A DNA stretch of 64,000 nucleotides from Batillaria attramentaria (lineage: Eukaryota > Mollusca > Gastropoda > Batillariidae): NCBI GenBank assembly GCA_018292915.2, contig JACVVK020000145.1:1126001-1190000 (forward strand), in the 5' to 3' direction. The notes under the pieces are model-generated. The model made no database searches. It was not told the DNA's origin and worked only from the letters and a program-made list of their open reading frames with translations. Positions 10,452 to 23,499 of the stretch are shown one piece after another. Numbering within the stretch: position 1 is the stretch's first letter; each line of letters begins with the position of its first letter. A program made the position numbers and the translations under genes.

Positions 10452-13400
10452 ATGGCTAATACTCATGGGTTAAGAATTCTTAGTTTCAATGTCAACGGTA
10501 TTGGGGATCACCACAAAAGAAAGGATGTGTTTGATTTTCTCAGAAATCAAAAGGCAAATATTCTTTTACTACAGGAAACCCACTTAAAGTCTGTCTGAGA
10601 ATTTTATGCGCTCTGTATGGGGCTGTGATTGTATTCTTAATGGTACAAATACTAACAGTAAGGGGGTTGGAATCTTTTTCAACAGCAATTTTCAGTATAA
10701 AGTGCATGCAGTTATACGGGGCGGCGATGGTGGTTACCTGGTAATTGACATTGAGTTAATGGGCAAACGTATAACATTGGTCAATGTGTATGGCCCTAGC
10801 AGTGTGGACTCACCATTGTTTTTTGAATCACTTATGAAAGATGTTGATCAGTTAGATAATGAGCATATTATAATAGGAGGAGACTGGAATGTTGTTCTAG
10901 ATCCAAAAATTGATGCATTTAGATATTCGTCAGTCAGTCGTCCATATGCTAGGAAAAAGTTGTATGATATTATGTCCTCCTGGAACTTAGTGGATGTTTG
11001 GAGAGAACTCAACCCAGATAAGAAGCTGTATACTTGGCGACGCTTTAATTCTTGCCAACAGGGACGCCTCGATTATTTCTTAGTAACTGGCAGCTTAATG
11101 ATGGATTTAAATACATCATCAATAAGACAGGGCTATAGATCTGACCACAGTATGATCTTCCTAGATTTTAAGGCCAGTACTAACCATAGACCTCGTACAT
11201 ATTGGAAGTTCAATATTTCACTGTTAAAAGATAAAAAATATGTTGAAATAGTTAAAAATGTTATTCTTGATCTTAAGAAACAATACGGTGTGCCTATATA
11301 TGACAGTAAAAATGTGGGCAATGTGCCTAATGACACGTTACAGCTGGTAATTAACGATCAGTTATTTTTCGAGATGTTGTTGTTAGAAGTTAGAGGAAAA
11401 ACAATATCATATGCCTCTTATAAAAAGAAGGAAGACAGAAAAAAAGAAAACACTTTAATTAAAGATATACAAAAACTTGAAGAATGTATTAATGATGATA
11501 ACAGACAATTACTGGATAAGAAAAAAGAGGCATTACAAACACTCAGGAAAAAACACATTGACGGCATGATAATAAGGTCCAGAGCCAAATGGATACAGGA
11601 AGGGGAAAGAAATTCTAAATATTTTTGTAGTTTAGAGAGCAGAAATTTTGTGGACAAAACCATGTTCTGTATCAAGACTGATAGTGGTGAGGAAACCTCT
11701 GATCCTGCCAAAATAAAGGAAGAAACAAAACAGTTTTATGAAAATCTTTATGCTTCCAAAGAGGCCAGTATCAGTCAGGTGGAATTAACGGAGAAAGTAA
11801 GCGGCCCCTTCCTATCGCAGGATGAAAGAGATTCATTAGAGGGTAGTATCACTGTTGATGAAGCTCTTGTAGCTCTCAAACAGATGCAAAATAACAAGAG
11901 TCCGGGGTCTGATGGCTTTACAACAAAATTTTACAAATTCTTTTGGGCAGATATAGGACAGTTTCTGGTGCGGTCTATAAATTATGGTTTTCAAGCTGGT
12001 CAGATGTCCGTGACTCAACGTCAAGGGGTAATAACTTGTATCCCAAAAGAGGGAAAGTCAAAGAAGTTTTTAAGTAATTGGAGACCAATTACCCTCCTAA
12101 ATACAGCATACAAAATCGCATCTGCCTGCATTGCTATAAGGTTAAAGTCTGTCTTACCAAAGATTATCCATCCAGATCAAAAGGGTTTTATGTCAGGAAG
12201 ATTTATCGGAGAAAACATAAGGTGGTTGTATGACATACTGGTGTATACAGAGTCACAGAATATACCGGGACTTCTCTTATTAATAGATTTTGAAAAAGCT
12301 TTCGATAGTGTTGCATGGTCATTTCTTGAAAAATCACTAGATTTCTTTAGGTTTGGTCCTGATATAAAACAGTGGATAAAAACATTTTACAGTAACATCA
12401 GTGCATGCGTTATGGTCAATGGGGAATATAGTACTTCTTGGTTCAATATAGAACGCGGGGTTAGACAGGGGGATCCTTGCTCGCCATATTTATACCTTAT
12501 ATGTGCAGATATCATGTCACTTTTGATTAGAAACAATAAAAACATTAAAGGTATTAAAATAAATTAAGACATAGAAACGTTGTTATCCCAGTTTGCTGAT
12601 GACACCTGCATTAGCCTGGATGGATCTAAAAAATCCTTTGAGGAGTGTTTAAACTGTCTTACTTTTTTTTCTTCTATATCAGGTCTGAAAATCAATTTTG
12701 ACAAAACACAGGTTGTTTGGATTGGTTCCAGGAAGAATTGTTCTGTCGTATATGTGCCGCAACTGCGACTTGTTTGGAATCCTGGCATATTTAAGGTCCT
12801 TGGCGTTTTATTTTCCACACGGATAGAAGAAATAGTTAGTTTGAACTATGAAAATAAATTGATCAATATTCAACGTGTTCTTTCAGCATGGTCGAGGAGA
12901 CAACTGACACCACTGGGCAAGATAATAATTATTAAGAGTCTAGCTATATCCAAAATTGTTCACTTGCAATTGTTCACATGAACATCCCTGATCCCCCGCA
13001 GGCGTTTTTGAGGGAACTCGATGATTGTTTTTACAAGTTTCTGTGGGGTGGGAAAAAGCCAAAGATAAAAAAAGCAGTTGTGTCCTCGAACCACGATCAG
13101 GGGGGACTAAGAATGTTAAATGTTTATTCCTTTGTTGCGAGTTTAAAGATAGGATGGCTGAGAAGAGTGTTGGGTGCAAGGTCTTCTATGAAGGATTTAG
13201 TTACTTGTATGTGTCCAGATATCTCAAAGTTAATGAAATTTGGGGGTGAATTTGCAAATGTTATGATGAACAGATGCAGAAATATATTCTGGCGTGATGT
13301 TGCTAAACATTATAGAAGACTTTGCAACTCATGTACACCGAAGAAGATAGAAGAATTCTGGCCAGAGCCTATTCACTATAACATCAATATTGTCAGGGAT

Positions 13401-14255
13401 AAAAGAACAGTGCATATTAAAGAATGGACAGAGAGAAATATCTGGGTGATTGGAGATTTAGTGAATGACAAGAGAGATTTTTATAGCTTTAAGGAGCTTA
13501 AAAGCAAATATCCAGGTATATCTACCAATTTTGTATTGTATAATGGTATTATTAATGCCATCAAGAAATATAGACACAAGTGTGGTCTTGATGCTGACTC
13601 AGGTCAGAGTAAGAACATTTCAAAGGTGTGGGGACTGATCCTGTATGGAGAGAAAAAAAAGGTTTATTCAATTTTGACAGATACCCAGTCCAAACCGTCA
13701 AGTGTTTTGAAGTGGCAGCAACAGTTTCATAGCAACTTTGACTGGAAACGTATTTTTCTTCACCCTTTTCAAACCACATTAGATTCACAACTTCGATGGT
13801 TTCAGCTAAGATTGTTACATAGATTGTTACCCACGAACAGATATCTTTATCTATGTAAAATTTTGGACACCTCAAAGTGTACCTTTTGTAATGCGTATGA
13901 GGAAAATCTTGTCCACCTATTTTGGGAATGTCCTTTTATTCAGAAGTTTTGGGCAGAATTGTTGACCTTACTTCAGGAAAGGTGTGAACACTGTACCAAT
14001 CTGGTCTTCTCTGACATCCTGGTAATATTTGGTACAAAACAACAATACAAAACAGACAAAGTATTCGACCTGATTCTTTTATTAGCTAAATTCCATATTT
14101 ACAAATCCAAGCTGCAGAACCAGATTCCTAGTAAAGTAGCTTTTGTACAAATAGTAAAACACAGATATGCCATTGAACGATACAGTCATGCAGTGTCTGG
14201 GAACTTGGACAAATTTACAAATGATTGGCTTCCCTATAGTAGGTTAGTAGTGTAA
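10452..14255 (+). mobile_element. L1-Tx1-type LINE, decayed ORF2
   Basis: A non-LTR retrotransposon body encoding endonuclease plus reverse transcriptase (RT), which copy the element into chromosomes by target-primed reverse transcription. Clade assignment rests on the L1/Tx1 pattern: RSDHSMIFLDF, TYWKFNISLL, KSPGSDGFTTKFYKFFW, NWRPITLLNTAYKI and GVRQGDPCSPYLY. The 3' boundary is not precise; a (GT)n tract lies at 14311-14350. No clear target duplication was identified. It sits between the arms of the long inverted repeat and in the same direction as the ABCA gene. Confidence 0.85.
10452..14255 (+). pseudogene. L1-Tx1 ORF2 (endonuclease-RT), broken
   Basis: The reading frame starts ATG at 10452 with RILSFNVNGIG and LLLQETHLKS, typical of an APE-type endonuclease N-terminus. 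A one-base frame change near 10590 leads into the main frame. That frame holds IIIGGDWNVVLDP (endonuclease), LLLIDFEKAFDSV (RT) and, after an in-frame TAA at 12565-12567, the catalytic QFADDTCISLDG at about 12590. A second frame change near 12975 leads to the C-terminal part (IPDPPQAFLRELDDCFYKFLW.., CTFCNAYEENLVHLFWECPF) ending at 14255. So there are three lesions in about 3.8 kb: an old but not ancient copy, non-functional as it stands. Confidence 0.85.
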
Positions 14256-14303
14256 CTTTCATGTTCTTAGTGATTTAACCACATCTTGTTTAGGAAGGCA
14301 GGC

Positions 14304-14310
<7 letters not shown>

Positions 14311-14350
<40 letters not shown>
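14311..14350. repeat. (GT)n microsatellite
   Basis: About 20 TG units, 55 bp after the LINE stop codon. It is followed by a poly-T run near 14380. The rest of 14256-14610 holds nothing recognisable. Confidence 0.95.
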
Positions 14351-14351
<1 letters not shown>

Positions 14352-14610
14352 GGCGCATGCATTGTACAATAAGTATATCATTTTTTTTTTTCGACAAGTC
14401 TGAAATGTCCATGCCTGTTTGCGTTCACACTTGTTTGTAAATGTCCTTTCATACCCAAAACAGAATTTAAAAAAAAAGAATGCCTTTCTGGTGACCTCTA
14501 GTACAGGTCAAGGTAACGCTTGAGTTATGAAGATTTTGCAGTCATATTTTTATTCTGAGGATGCTGTGAACTCACCAAACCACGGGGACAAAAGTTAGCA
14601 GCACCAAGAT

Positions 14611-15540
14611 GCTTATTCTGAGCGATGAAGTAAAATGTTTTGGAGTAAACAGACAAACCAATGACCTTGACCTTGAAAACATGTTTGCCGTGTGATTAAC
14701 ATACCTCATAACACTTGAAATGAATTCAGCCACATACTACTATAGAATTGAGGTTGTGCTCTACATAATTTCCATTGCACTCTGCTAGTACTGAACTAGC
14801 AGCCATTATTAAACAGACTGCACTTTCGTTGGCTGTTTGTGACAAAAGTACACACGCGGTTTTGATGAACTTCTGATATTCTGATATACAACTGGGATAC
14901 TATTCCTGAGTGTGCACTGCTCTTTGAGAAAAACCGTTAACTACTCACAACGCAGCAACTACTTTAGTAAGTACACCCCCAAAATATCACTACCGAAAAA
15001 CATGCTCACTTGGATATCATATTTCATACGTACCTGCACATGCGGTGACAAGGGAACTTCACAATGCCAAAGAAGCGTTTCCTGACTAAATTGTTCAATG
15101 ATCGTAAATGTTTTCCGCGATACATGTCACCTGCAGTGACCTGATAAGTGCACAAGCATCAAATACCGCCGTTTTTCAGGGTCCTTTGAATCAACGGCCA
15201 AACTGATGGCCGCAATTTTCCAGGAAGCATCACTCTGATTGGGGTAAAATTCAGTATGTCAACAATGCATGTCTTGTCTAACAGTGACCGTATTTAGAGT
15301 GGAGTTCTGCGCATTTCCGTACCCGCAAACACGCAAACTTTGTGCACACCCTCAAAAGCCCATTTATAGGGTTCATATAGTAAAAATGGCAAGGTAAACG
15401 GTCGTTTTCAACGGTGACGCGGACGGAGGAAAAATTCACGGAGACCACCACAGCATTAGGGGCCTGTGTTCTTCTGAAATCTGTAATAAAAGGTTAGGAT
15501 CAAATTTGTTCTACCTTGTTCAGCAATTTTCCTAGCCTAT
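14611..15540. repeat. long inverted repeat, right arm
   Basis: Reverse complement of the left arm (7058-9325), lacking the block corresponding to 7803-9147. The outer end, near cctagcctatt, corresponds to the left arm's ataggctag start at 7058. Mismatches are scattered, suggesting moderate age. Confidence 0.75.
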
Positions 15541-16051
15541 TATTGCAGTAATGCTAGTCCGCCGTCTGTTTAAACCAGAGAGTCACTTCGCCCAAGTCCA
15601 CTCAGGTCAGATCTGTCCCCAGTGAGCAGTCAGGCAGCGGCCCGCAGGCGGCAACTGAGGATCGGCTCAGTGCCGGTAGACAGTAGGCAGGGCAGACGAC
15701 TCGCAGCAGCACTTTGCCGAGTGTCCGTTGCGCAAAACAGACTACTTCAAATAAACATTGCACTCGGCCCCACGCGCAGTGTGTGTCCTTACGCAAGCCA
15801 ACTGTAGTTGCTATCATTGCTGTGTGGGGATTATAATTTTAAGCCATGGTCAGTTTCTAGCATTTGAACCGTCACCCTCTAGCAACTGAGATATTTCAAG
15901 TCCTCTGAGGATGAAGACTGGCAGCCAAGTTGGTGGTTTGTAGCAGAGATTTTGGCAGCGTTTCGCCTTTTGGCACATCGATGGCCGATAACATTGCCTG
16001 TTTGACTGAGCTGCAGTGACGGTCAAAGTCAGAAAAGCGTTTCTGTTCTAG
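15541..16051. other. intron sequence, nothing recognised
   Basis: Between the right inverted-repeat arm and ABCA exon d. No repeat shared within the window, no conserved protein and no RNA gene was seen. Confidence 0.5.
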
Positions 16052-16262
16052 GTGCTGATTCTAGATGAGCCGACGTCAGGGATGGATCCGTCCGCCCGAC
16101 GACAAATGTGGGACCTGATGCAGCGCCACCGTACGGGCCGCACTATCATGCTGTCCACGCATTTCATGGACGAGGCTGACGCGCTGGCCGACAGGATCGC
16201 CATCATGGCCAACGGCAAACTCATGTGTTGCGGCACACCCATGTTTCTGAAGAAACTTTACG
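16052..16262 (+). CDS. ABCA3-like: ABCA3-like transporter, exon d (Walker B, H-loop)
   Basis: Begins [20 protein letters not shown], giving Walker B (LILDEP) and the D-loop (SGMD). It continues with [20 protein letters not shown], containing the H-loop histidine and the ABCA-typical HFMDEAD motif, then [16 protein letters not shown]. The acceptor is ttctgttctag|GTG (phase 0) and the donor TTTACG|GTAAAA (phase 1). Catalytic residues of NBD1 look intact. The following 16263-16892 intron stretch holds nothing recognisable. Confidence 0.94.
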
Positions 16263-16892
16263 GTAAAAACCTGTGCGACGTTACTATAGCCTGGTGGAAC
16301 GTATTTTCGGACACGCAAGGGCTAGCACGGAAACCAACCAAACTCAGTTCACAAAACCTGATGAAAATAAACACCAACATATAAACGTCTTATCATCCAT
16401 AGCGGCCAGATTTCGTGAAGAATCGCGACACTGAGGAAGACCCCCGCTCGAACCCTGATCGTGCAAAGCGTGAACAGACTGAGCTGTGCTTGATCGGTTT
16501 CTCATTCACCTCGCATATTTACATTTCCTTGAAAGCGATAGCATGTTTGTTTGTGGCTTTAGTCGAAGTTTAGAACTTGTGTTTTTGTTTAGGTTTGAGT
16601 TCATGGGTGAACTGACACCGTCTTGCCAGCATAAAAGGCGCACTTTATTCTGTCGGCGTCGTGATCTGCCGACGTACAAACTCGTTCGTCTGCTATGTGC
16701 AGCCGCTGTCGACTGTCAGTTTATACTAGGATAAACATTCAAAATATACCATAAATTGGCCCCCCAATTTGCTGCTTCAACCGTCAGACTTGGGGCCCCA
16801 ATTTGCTCCTCTCAGAAACTGGCATCTATTTTCGGCAGCATCTTATTTTCGCGCCGATGAATCGACTGGCAGTTTGGCCGTTTGGTTTGTTT

Positions 16893-16923
16893 GGCCGGCT
16901 CACTTGTATGTATTAATCCTCCG

Positions 16924-16969
<46 letters not shown>

Positions 16970-17510
16970 AAAACTTTAACATTGTCAATTTCTCAAAATC
17001 TACAAACAGCGGAGGCATCAGACTTGAAAAGTTGATTGAGTCACAAGACCTTACAAAACATACCCTTTTGAAACACTTTGATTCAAGGTCAAGATCATTA
17101 ATGATGTCTGTTGTGAACTTTAGTACTGGCATTTTCTCAGAGACTACACACACTTTGCATGATGATAAACATTGATAAGACTTTTACTGACCTACCTGTA
17201 TTCAGTCAAGGCCAAACCAGCTGTTTGTGGAAGACGCCCAAAATGTTTTTTTCAGAAACAATCAACAGCAGAGGCACCAAACTTGGCATGGTAATAGAAA
17301 GCGACGAGACCTTTGAAAAAGTATCCTCTTGAATGACCTTCACTAAAGCCGTAAAGGTCAAGGTCTGAATGCTTTCTGGTTTGAATTTTGAAATTATCAT
17401 TTTGGCAGAAACTACAAACACCAGTGGTATCAAACCTGGCATAGTGATACACTTTGATAAGATGTTTACTGAAAAATCTTGTTTGAATGTTTTGTTTTCA
17501 ACCACAAAAC
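16893..17510 (-). mobile_element. TGACCTTGACC-family element, inverted copy
   Basis: Reverse-oriented copy. It opens with ggctcacttgtatgtattaatcctccgtc (first 20 bp match the reversed right end), then (GT)n at 16926-16966. Blocks such as cagcggaggcatcag and caaggtcaagatcatt follow. The distal boundary near 17510 is approximate. Confidence 0.55.
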
Positions 17511-17734
17511 AAAACCAAATAAAAGAAAGTTCAGTTATGGGTCGTTTTTTTTAGGGGCAGACACCATATTTCAGTGACAGAGAAGCACCTGTAGGATCAA
17601 AGATAGAGAACGCTGGCCGCTAGGAAATACGTGTGCATGCCAACGTCAGGTTCAAGGTATGTATAACAATCGCTGGAAACTGTATTGCCAATACAAAGAC
17701 GGTGTACATTATATTCGGTTTTGTCTGGTGAAAG

Positions 17735-17984
17735 GCACCGGATACCACCTGATCATTGTCAAGGCGACGGGCTGCAGGGTATCCAAGGTCACACGGGTCA
17801 TCAAAAAGGGCGTCCCTGGGGCCACGTTCCAGAAAGCAACACAAGCAGAGTTGTTTTACTTGATGCCTGACACCCAGTCGTCCCGCTTTGCAGCGCTCTT
17901 CAGCGAGTTGGAGGCACGAAAGGAGGAGCTGGGGATCCTGAGTTTTGGGGGTAGCGACACCACCATGGAAGACGTGTTCCTCAG
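17735..17984 (+). CDS. ABCA3-like: ABCA3-like transporter, exon e (regulatory region after NBD1)
   Basis: Encodes GTGYHLIIVKATGCRVSK.., then ATFQKATQAELFYLMPD, then RFAALFSELEARKEELGI and SFGGSDTTMEDVFL. The last block matches the conserved S-F-G-x-S-x-T-T-M-E-x-V-F-L signature that ends the first half of ABCA proteins. The two leading bases complete the Gly codon from 16262. The donor CTCAG|GTTTGT leaves phase 2. Residues SFGGSDTTMEDVFL confirm the family. Positions 17985-18415 contain nothing recognised. Confidence 0.93.
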
Positions 17985-18415
17985 GTTTGTTTGGCTAGTT
18001 AGTATACGTAATTATCTAGACTGGTAAGGAATGCCCCAACATCGCCCCGGCTGCCGTTGATACAGACTTCAACATAATATTTATATATAAGTTTTCTATG
18101 TTGCTTTACACCGCATACGACACTACGACGCCCTAAATAAGACACAGCTACACCCACATGTGACAGCACCACACCCATCGCAAGCTTGTTAGGCTGATTA
18201 TCTGAACCATTGGTCTGCACCAAATCGAGTCAAAGTTCACATGCAAATGAAACCGTTGGTTGTGCCTGCATCACCCTCATGTAAACTTTGACACGCATGA
18301 ATGGAAGAAACAAAACAGTACACGTAGCGACGCGCTTCCCATTTGAAAGCCTTGTCATGCTGTACAGATACGGCCTCCCCTCTCAAATCCGCCATGCTCA
18401 ATCGTTAGTAGTCTT

Positions 18416-19373
18416 TATAATAATAATAATAATGACGACTTATACCTATTCATGAAAGAAAACAGGCTCTAAGCGCCGTACATCATAAAATACATAAACC
18501 ACTTTCATACACAGACTCTCAGGGAACATTCAAAGTTAAACAATAACTCACAACAAGCAGACTGACACGGTGTGGAAGGGCAGAGTAAATCAGTAATCAG
18601 TTTTAAATAAGTGGGTTTTGAGGCAGCGTTTGAAGCTGGCACTGGACTCTGTGTGTCTAAGCGGTTTAGGAAGTTGGTTCCAAAGAGCTGAAGCCTGAAA
18701 GGAAAAGGATCTCTGACCATATGTTTTAGTTCTTACTGAGGGGGTGCTCAGAACTTTAGTGTCAGAGGAGCTACGTAACTGCCTGGAAGGGGTGTAACAA
18801 TGAAGGAGTTCAGAAAGGTAGGAAGGACCAGTGCCAGAGAGAGATACATGACAAATGGACAAGAGCTTGTGCTTCACTCTATCTCCGATGGGCAGCCAGT
18901 GGAGGGAGTGTAAGATTGGTGAAACATGGTCAGTTTTTGTTTTTGCTTTTACAACAAGACGTGCAGCTGAATTTTGAACTTTCTGAAGACGATCCAGGAG
19001 GTACTGATGGCAACCTGACAAGAGGGAGTTTGCATAGTCAAGACGGGACAGGACAAATGAGCAGACCAATGTGTTAGTAGCCTCAGGGGTGAGTAGGTAT
19101 CTAATGGTACTAATGCGTCGCATTGACAGATCATGCTCAGTCGTTACGCCCAGGTTTTTCACAGAAGGAGAAAAGCGAACAGTAGTGTTGTCAAGTGTTA
19201 TTTGGGAAGGCAGAGTGGCTGATGCAGATGTTGTTTGGGGATGCAATGAGCATAGCTTCAGTTTTGTCTTCATTAAGCTTGAGTCTGTTTATGCTCATCC
19301 ACTGTTTAACATCCAAAATGCATCGTGTCACGCTCTGGATGATGTCATCGACATCACTAATGGTACCGGACTT
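18416..19373 (-). mobile_element. L2-like LINE, 3' segment of a split element
   Basis: The 3' end of one L2-like LINE whose 5' part lies at 27219-29745, with a bridge at 25817-25892. It ends (on the - strand) with ggcgcttagagcc followed by (ATT)n, a typical L2-type tail. The coding part gives DVDDIIQSVTRCILDVKQWM, KLNEDKTEAMLI, then SRLDYANSLLSG and SALWNQLPKPLR, the C-terminal block of this clade. The break at 19373 is a 16-bp target duplication of the inserted LINE; the sequence resumes at 25801-25816 with the same bases. Confidence 0.85.
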
Positions 19374-19500
19374 CAAGTCAAGTCAAGTTTATTGAATGGC
19401 CAATGGCCTACATCAATGGGCTGAGCTTTACCTGCAAAATAAAGTTCAAAATGATCATAACATAATACGGACTTAATCACAAATACATTGGCAAGGTTAA

Positions 19501-22500
19501 CTAACTAAATGGAATTTCCCTCATACGGAGGGCATGAAGTACAAACAGAGCCAGATTTCTCAACGTCGTAGAATTCCTGCTAGACATTAATAGTGTTACT
19601 TTAAATGCTGTAGGGTTGTTCCAATACTTACTTGGAATGTAACGTGACCGTATTTCCTTATAAAAAGGACAAACCAGTAGAAAGTGTATCTCATCCTCAA
19701 AATAAGCATGACAGAGAGGGCATGACAAGTCATCAGCTCCTGTTTGACAATATCTATATCTATGAACAGCGATGGGTGAAGTTCCGTATCTTATCCAGAG
19801 CAACGGAGCTATTACAGTGTTACTAACGTCTAGTGTTACAAACTGTTCTACACAATGGGTCGTTTTGAACGACTTATAAAAACTAAATCTTTCACTATTA
19901 CTTACATGTTCAGACCAACCCTGCCATTGACAATCTACTAATCTTTGCCGCAAGCAACGTATAAAAGAACTAATACATCCGGCACCCTGGTTAAACCAAA
20001 CCTAACCAAATCCAAATTTTTGTAGAAAAATCCGGATGCCTGTGACCCAGGTTTTCTTTCCTCTATTGTCAAGCGTTTTAAGGGATTCATATGCTTTTAC
20101 AGGAAGTCGCTGGTGATCCATTCTAGTCAACCTGAGCCAAAATTTTACACAACGGATAGAGCTGTTAACAGCTAATGAGTATCTATTCGTATCACCATAA
20201 AGCATATCGTTTGGAGTGTGTGCCACTCTAAAAAACCTTTTTAGCGCAAAAGTGTGCACCCTTTCAACAGAGGTCAAATCAGCATGGACGCCCCATAATT
20301 CTGATGCATACAGTAAAATCGGTTGCACCTGTGAGTCAAACAGTTTAGTGAAAACCCTAAATGCATTACAGTCTAATTTATTTAATGCAGAGAGAATTTT
20401 AATAATTACTTTCTTAGCCCTACATGCAACATCATCAAATCCAGCACTAAACGAAAGTTTAGTTGAAAAGTACCAACCAAGATATTTATACGTATTTACA
20501 ACATTCATTTGAGAACCACCGTATTTCCACTTTTCTCTAGAAGCCAACTGCCCTCCATTCCGAAAAACCACAATATTGCTTTTATTCATGTTAACAACTA
20601 ACTTTAAACGTGTTGCAGAATTGTACAAACTATTCAACTGGTGCTGAAGACCAACTGCTGTCTCCGCTATTAGGGCAATATCATCTGCAAAGAGTAAGAT
20701 GAATAACTCCAAAAGATCCGGAGACAAAACTGCACCATGTTTCCCGTGTTTTATAATATCTAGAGCAAGCTCGTTTATAAATAGGGAAAATAAGACAGGG
20801 CTACATACACCACCTTGTTTAACGCCACGAAAAGAATCTATTGTGTCAGTGACGTCAGCACCAGCTCTCACCCTAGCCCGTACGGAAAGATACATACTAC
20901 GAACAGTGTGAAGTAACTTACCCCTTATGCCATGTTTAAACAGAACAGGCCATAACAATTTACGAGAAACAGAGTCGAAGGCCTTCTCAAAGTCAATAAA
21001 GGCTACATAGAGTTTTCTACCTTGCACTAACTGCTTCTGTACAATAGCAAATAAAGTAAATATATGATCAATAGTGGAACGGTTTTTCCGAAATCCTGCC
21101 TGGCATTCTCCAACTAAGTTATTTAATTCCGCCCATGCCTGTAGTCTGTTATTGATAACAGTACCATACAGTTTACTACTAATGTCACTAAGCGATATAC
21201 CCCTATAGTTGCTGGGGTTATTGACATCACCTTTTTTGTACAAAGCTAAGATAATGGATTCTGACCACTGCTCAGGATAAATGCCCTTGTCAAACAGCGT
21301 ATTAAAGAACTTCAACAAAAAGTCCACAAAGACACCATCAGAGTATTTATATACTTCACCAATTATACTGTCTGGCCCAGGAGCTTTAGAGTTCTTCAAT
21401 GCATTAATAGCCCTAATTAACTCCTCTTTGGTAATTGGTACATCCAGAGAGGACGGGTCAAGGTCAATGTCCAGACAGGACGGGTCAAGGTCAGAAAACG
21501 TATCAAACTCATCGATGGTGTTTATATCCGTAGGTTCATTTACATCACCAGAAGCGTCATCAGGACCGAGAACTCTGCTGAAGTGCGCAAGCCACTCATC
21601 GAGTGAAATGTTATTTCTGACTATGTTCTTTCTTGGACATATCTTATTTAAACTTTTCCAAAAGTCAACTTGATTGTCAACTGATTTTACTAAACTATCT
21701 TTTAAAGCACCATTATACTCACTCTTTTTTCTTTTCAGTAGACGTTTATACTCTCTCCGTGCCACTTGATACTCATGTCTAATTTCAGGTGAAGAGACCT
21801 TGCGCACTTTACGCAAAAGTTCACGGACCTTTCTCCTTTCCAACACACACTCATGGTCAAACCACGAGGTTTTCCGCCTAAGCTGACCGCACGGCACGTG
21901 CATTTCTATACACTGAGCGCATTCCAGCACACACTTGTTAAATTCTGCTAAGGCCATGTTCACATCCGCGTCTATCAGCTGAAACGCACGTGTGAGCTTG
22001 GCCTGAGTATCGGCGGATTGCACGGACTCACGAAATACTGGCAATTTTTGCATGTCCCACTTTAACCTTTTCAAAGTTTTGTTCGCAGTGCAAATATCAT
22101 GACGGATAGGTGGAACAGTACATTTCATGACCAGTTCTAAAGGCAAATGACACGACTCAATTCGCTCCGCAATACACAACTCCGCCCTACTTAATAACAA
22201 TCGGAATAAATCTTCAGAAGATACGAAATAATCAACAACACTGTTTCCTGTCTCCGACAGGAATGTATAGCGACCGTATTTGTCGCCTTCGCACACACCG
22301 TTTAGAATACCAAGATTAAACACAGAACACAGGTTAAGGAAATATCTACCGTATGTATTCAAAGTCACATCCTCTGAAGATCTTGGGAACTCTGCAAAAA
22401 TATTTATTTGCGCGTTGTGAAGTGCGTCATCGTCACTATCCCAAAACACGGGAAATTTGTGTGCGGTTCTCGCATTAAAGTCTCCACACATAAGGAAATG

Positions 22501-23115
22501 AGCGTCATATTTGGAGTACAGGTCGGCAAGACAATGCTCCAGCATGCACAAACCATTGTCGATATCAGACACCTTGTAATACGATGAATGAGCAGGCGGG
22601 ATATATACACAAATGTATACCACATCCTTAGCAAAACCAAACAGATCTTTGCTGATCTTGAATACCAGAATATTGTCATACTGAACGTATACTTGTTGCA
22701 CGTACTGCAGAATGTTATTACGTACCATTACGATGACCCCACCTGAACGTCTTCCAAAGTGAGAAATTTTCTTTGCTGCACAGCTAAAAATTGTATGGTT
22801 TACGAAAATTCCGGACGAAAGCGTTTCTACGAATGTTTCAAGAAGACACACAAAGTCAAACTGTGCCAGATAACCAACAAAAGAAATATCTGATAACTTT
22901 GAATGTATACCGTCAATGTTCCAGCTGATGAATTTAAGGTCATATAGCACGCTGGCATTGCTATTCTCAGTACTATCACATTGTGATACACAACCTGTAT
23001 TAGCGCTGTCAGTTGAAACACCTACATGGTCGTGGCATTGTTGTGCCGAATCGTCTACACAATGGTTACCTTGAGTGTCAGCATGCGGCGACTGGTCGCT
23101 GTACACACCGGACAC
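19501..23115 (-). pseudogene. LINE ORF2: endonuclease and reverse transcriptase
   Basis: About 1,200 codons with one in-frame TAG at 20002-20004, after which the same frame continues to 19501. Early residues (about 60-300) are an APE-type endonuclease: FISWNIDGIHSK and LMCGDFNART near residue 208. The RT has APGPDSIIGEVYK, NYRGISLSDISSKLYG, VAFIDFEKAFDSV near residue 708, GVKQGGVCSPVLFSLF and the catalytic LLFADDIALIAE near residue 810. The tail (CPLCHAYFEDEIHFLLVCPF) is a Cys/His cluster usual for LINE C-termini. The displayed start is a GTG, so the true start may lie upstream. A single nonsense codon suggests a fairly young copy. Confidence 0.85.
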
Positions 23116-23499
23116 TGGTACGTCCGATGAAGGCCGGCCGAGTCCCTACCTGACTGGCGAGGCCCGCCCCCGGCCCCTACCAGGACCAGCAGGTCTCCAG
23201 GCTGGAGGGATGACACCCTGTCCTGTGATGTGGCCCTGTGATGCTGCAGCTCTCCTGGTTACCCGTGGAACAGCACCAGTGCCATCACCCGCCCGTGACA
23301 GCGAGCTGCGACGCTGCATGTTGTTTTGACTGCTGGACTGGGTACGGGTAAATTTACGAGACGGGGTAGGGGTGCGGGAACGGGGAGGGGGGTGGGTATC
23401 AGTCTGGCGGCTTCTGTTGCGTGTGGGGGGTGGATCGCTGGGCTTCGTTACTGCGGCTGCTGCGTACGTGGGTGAGACTGACGAGGACCGGAAGCCCCC

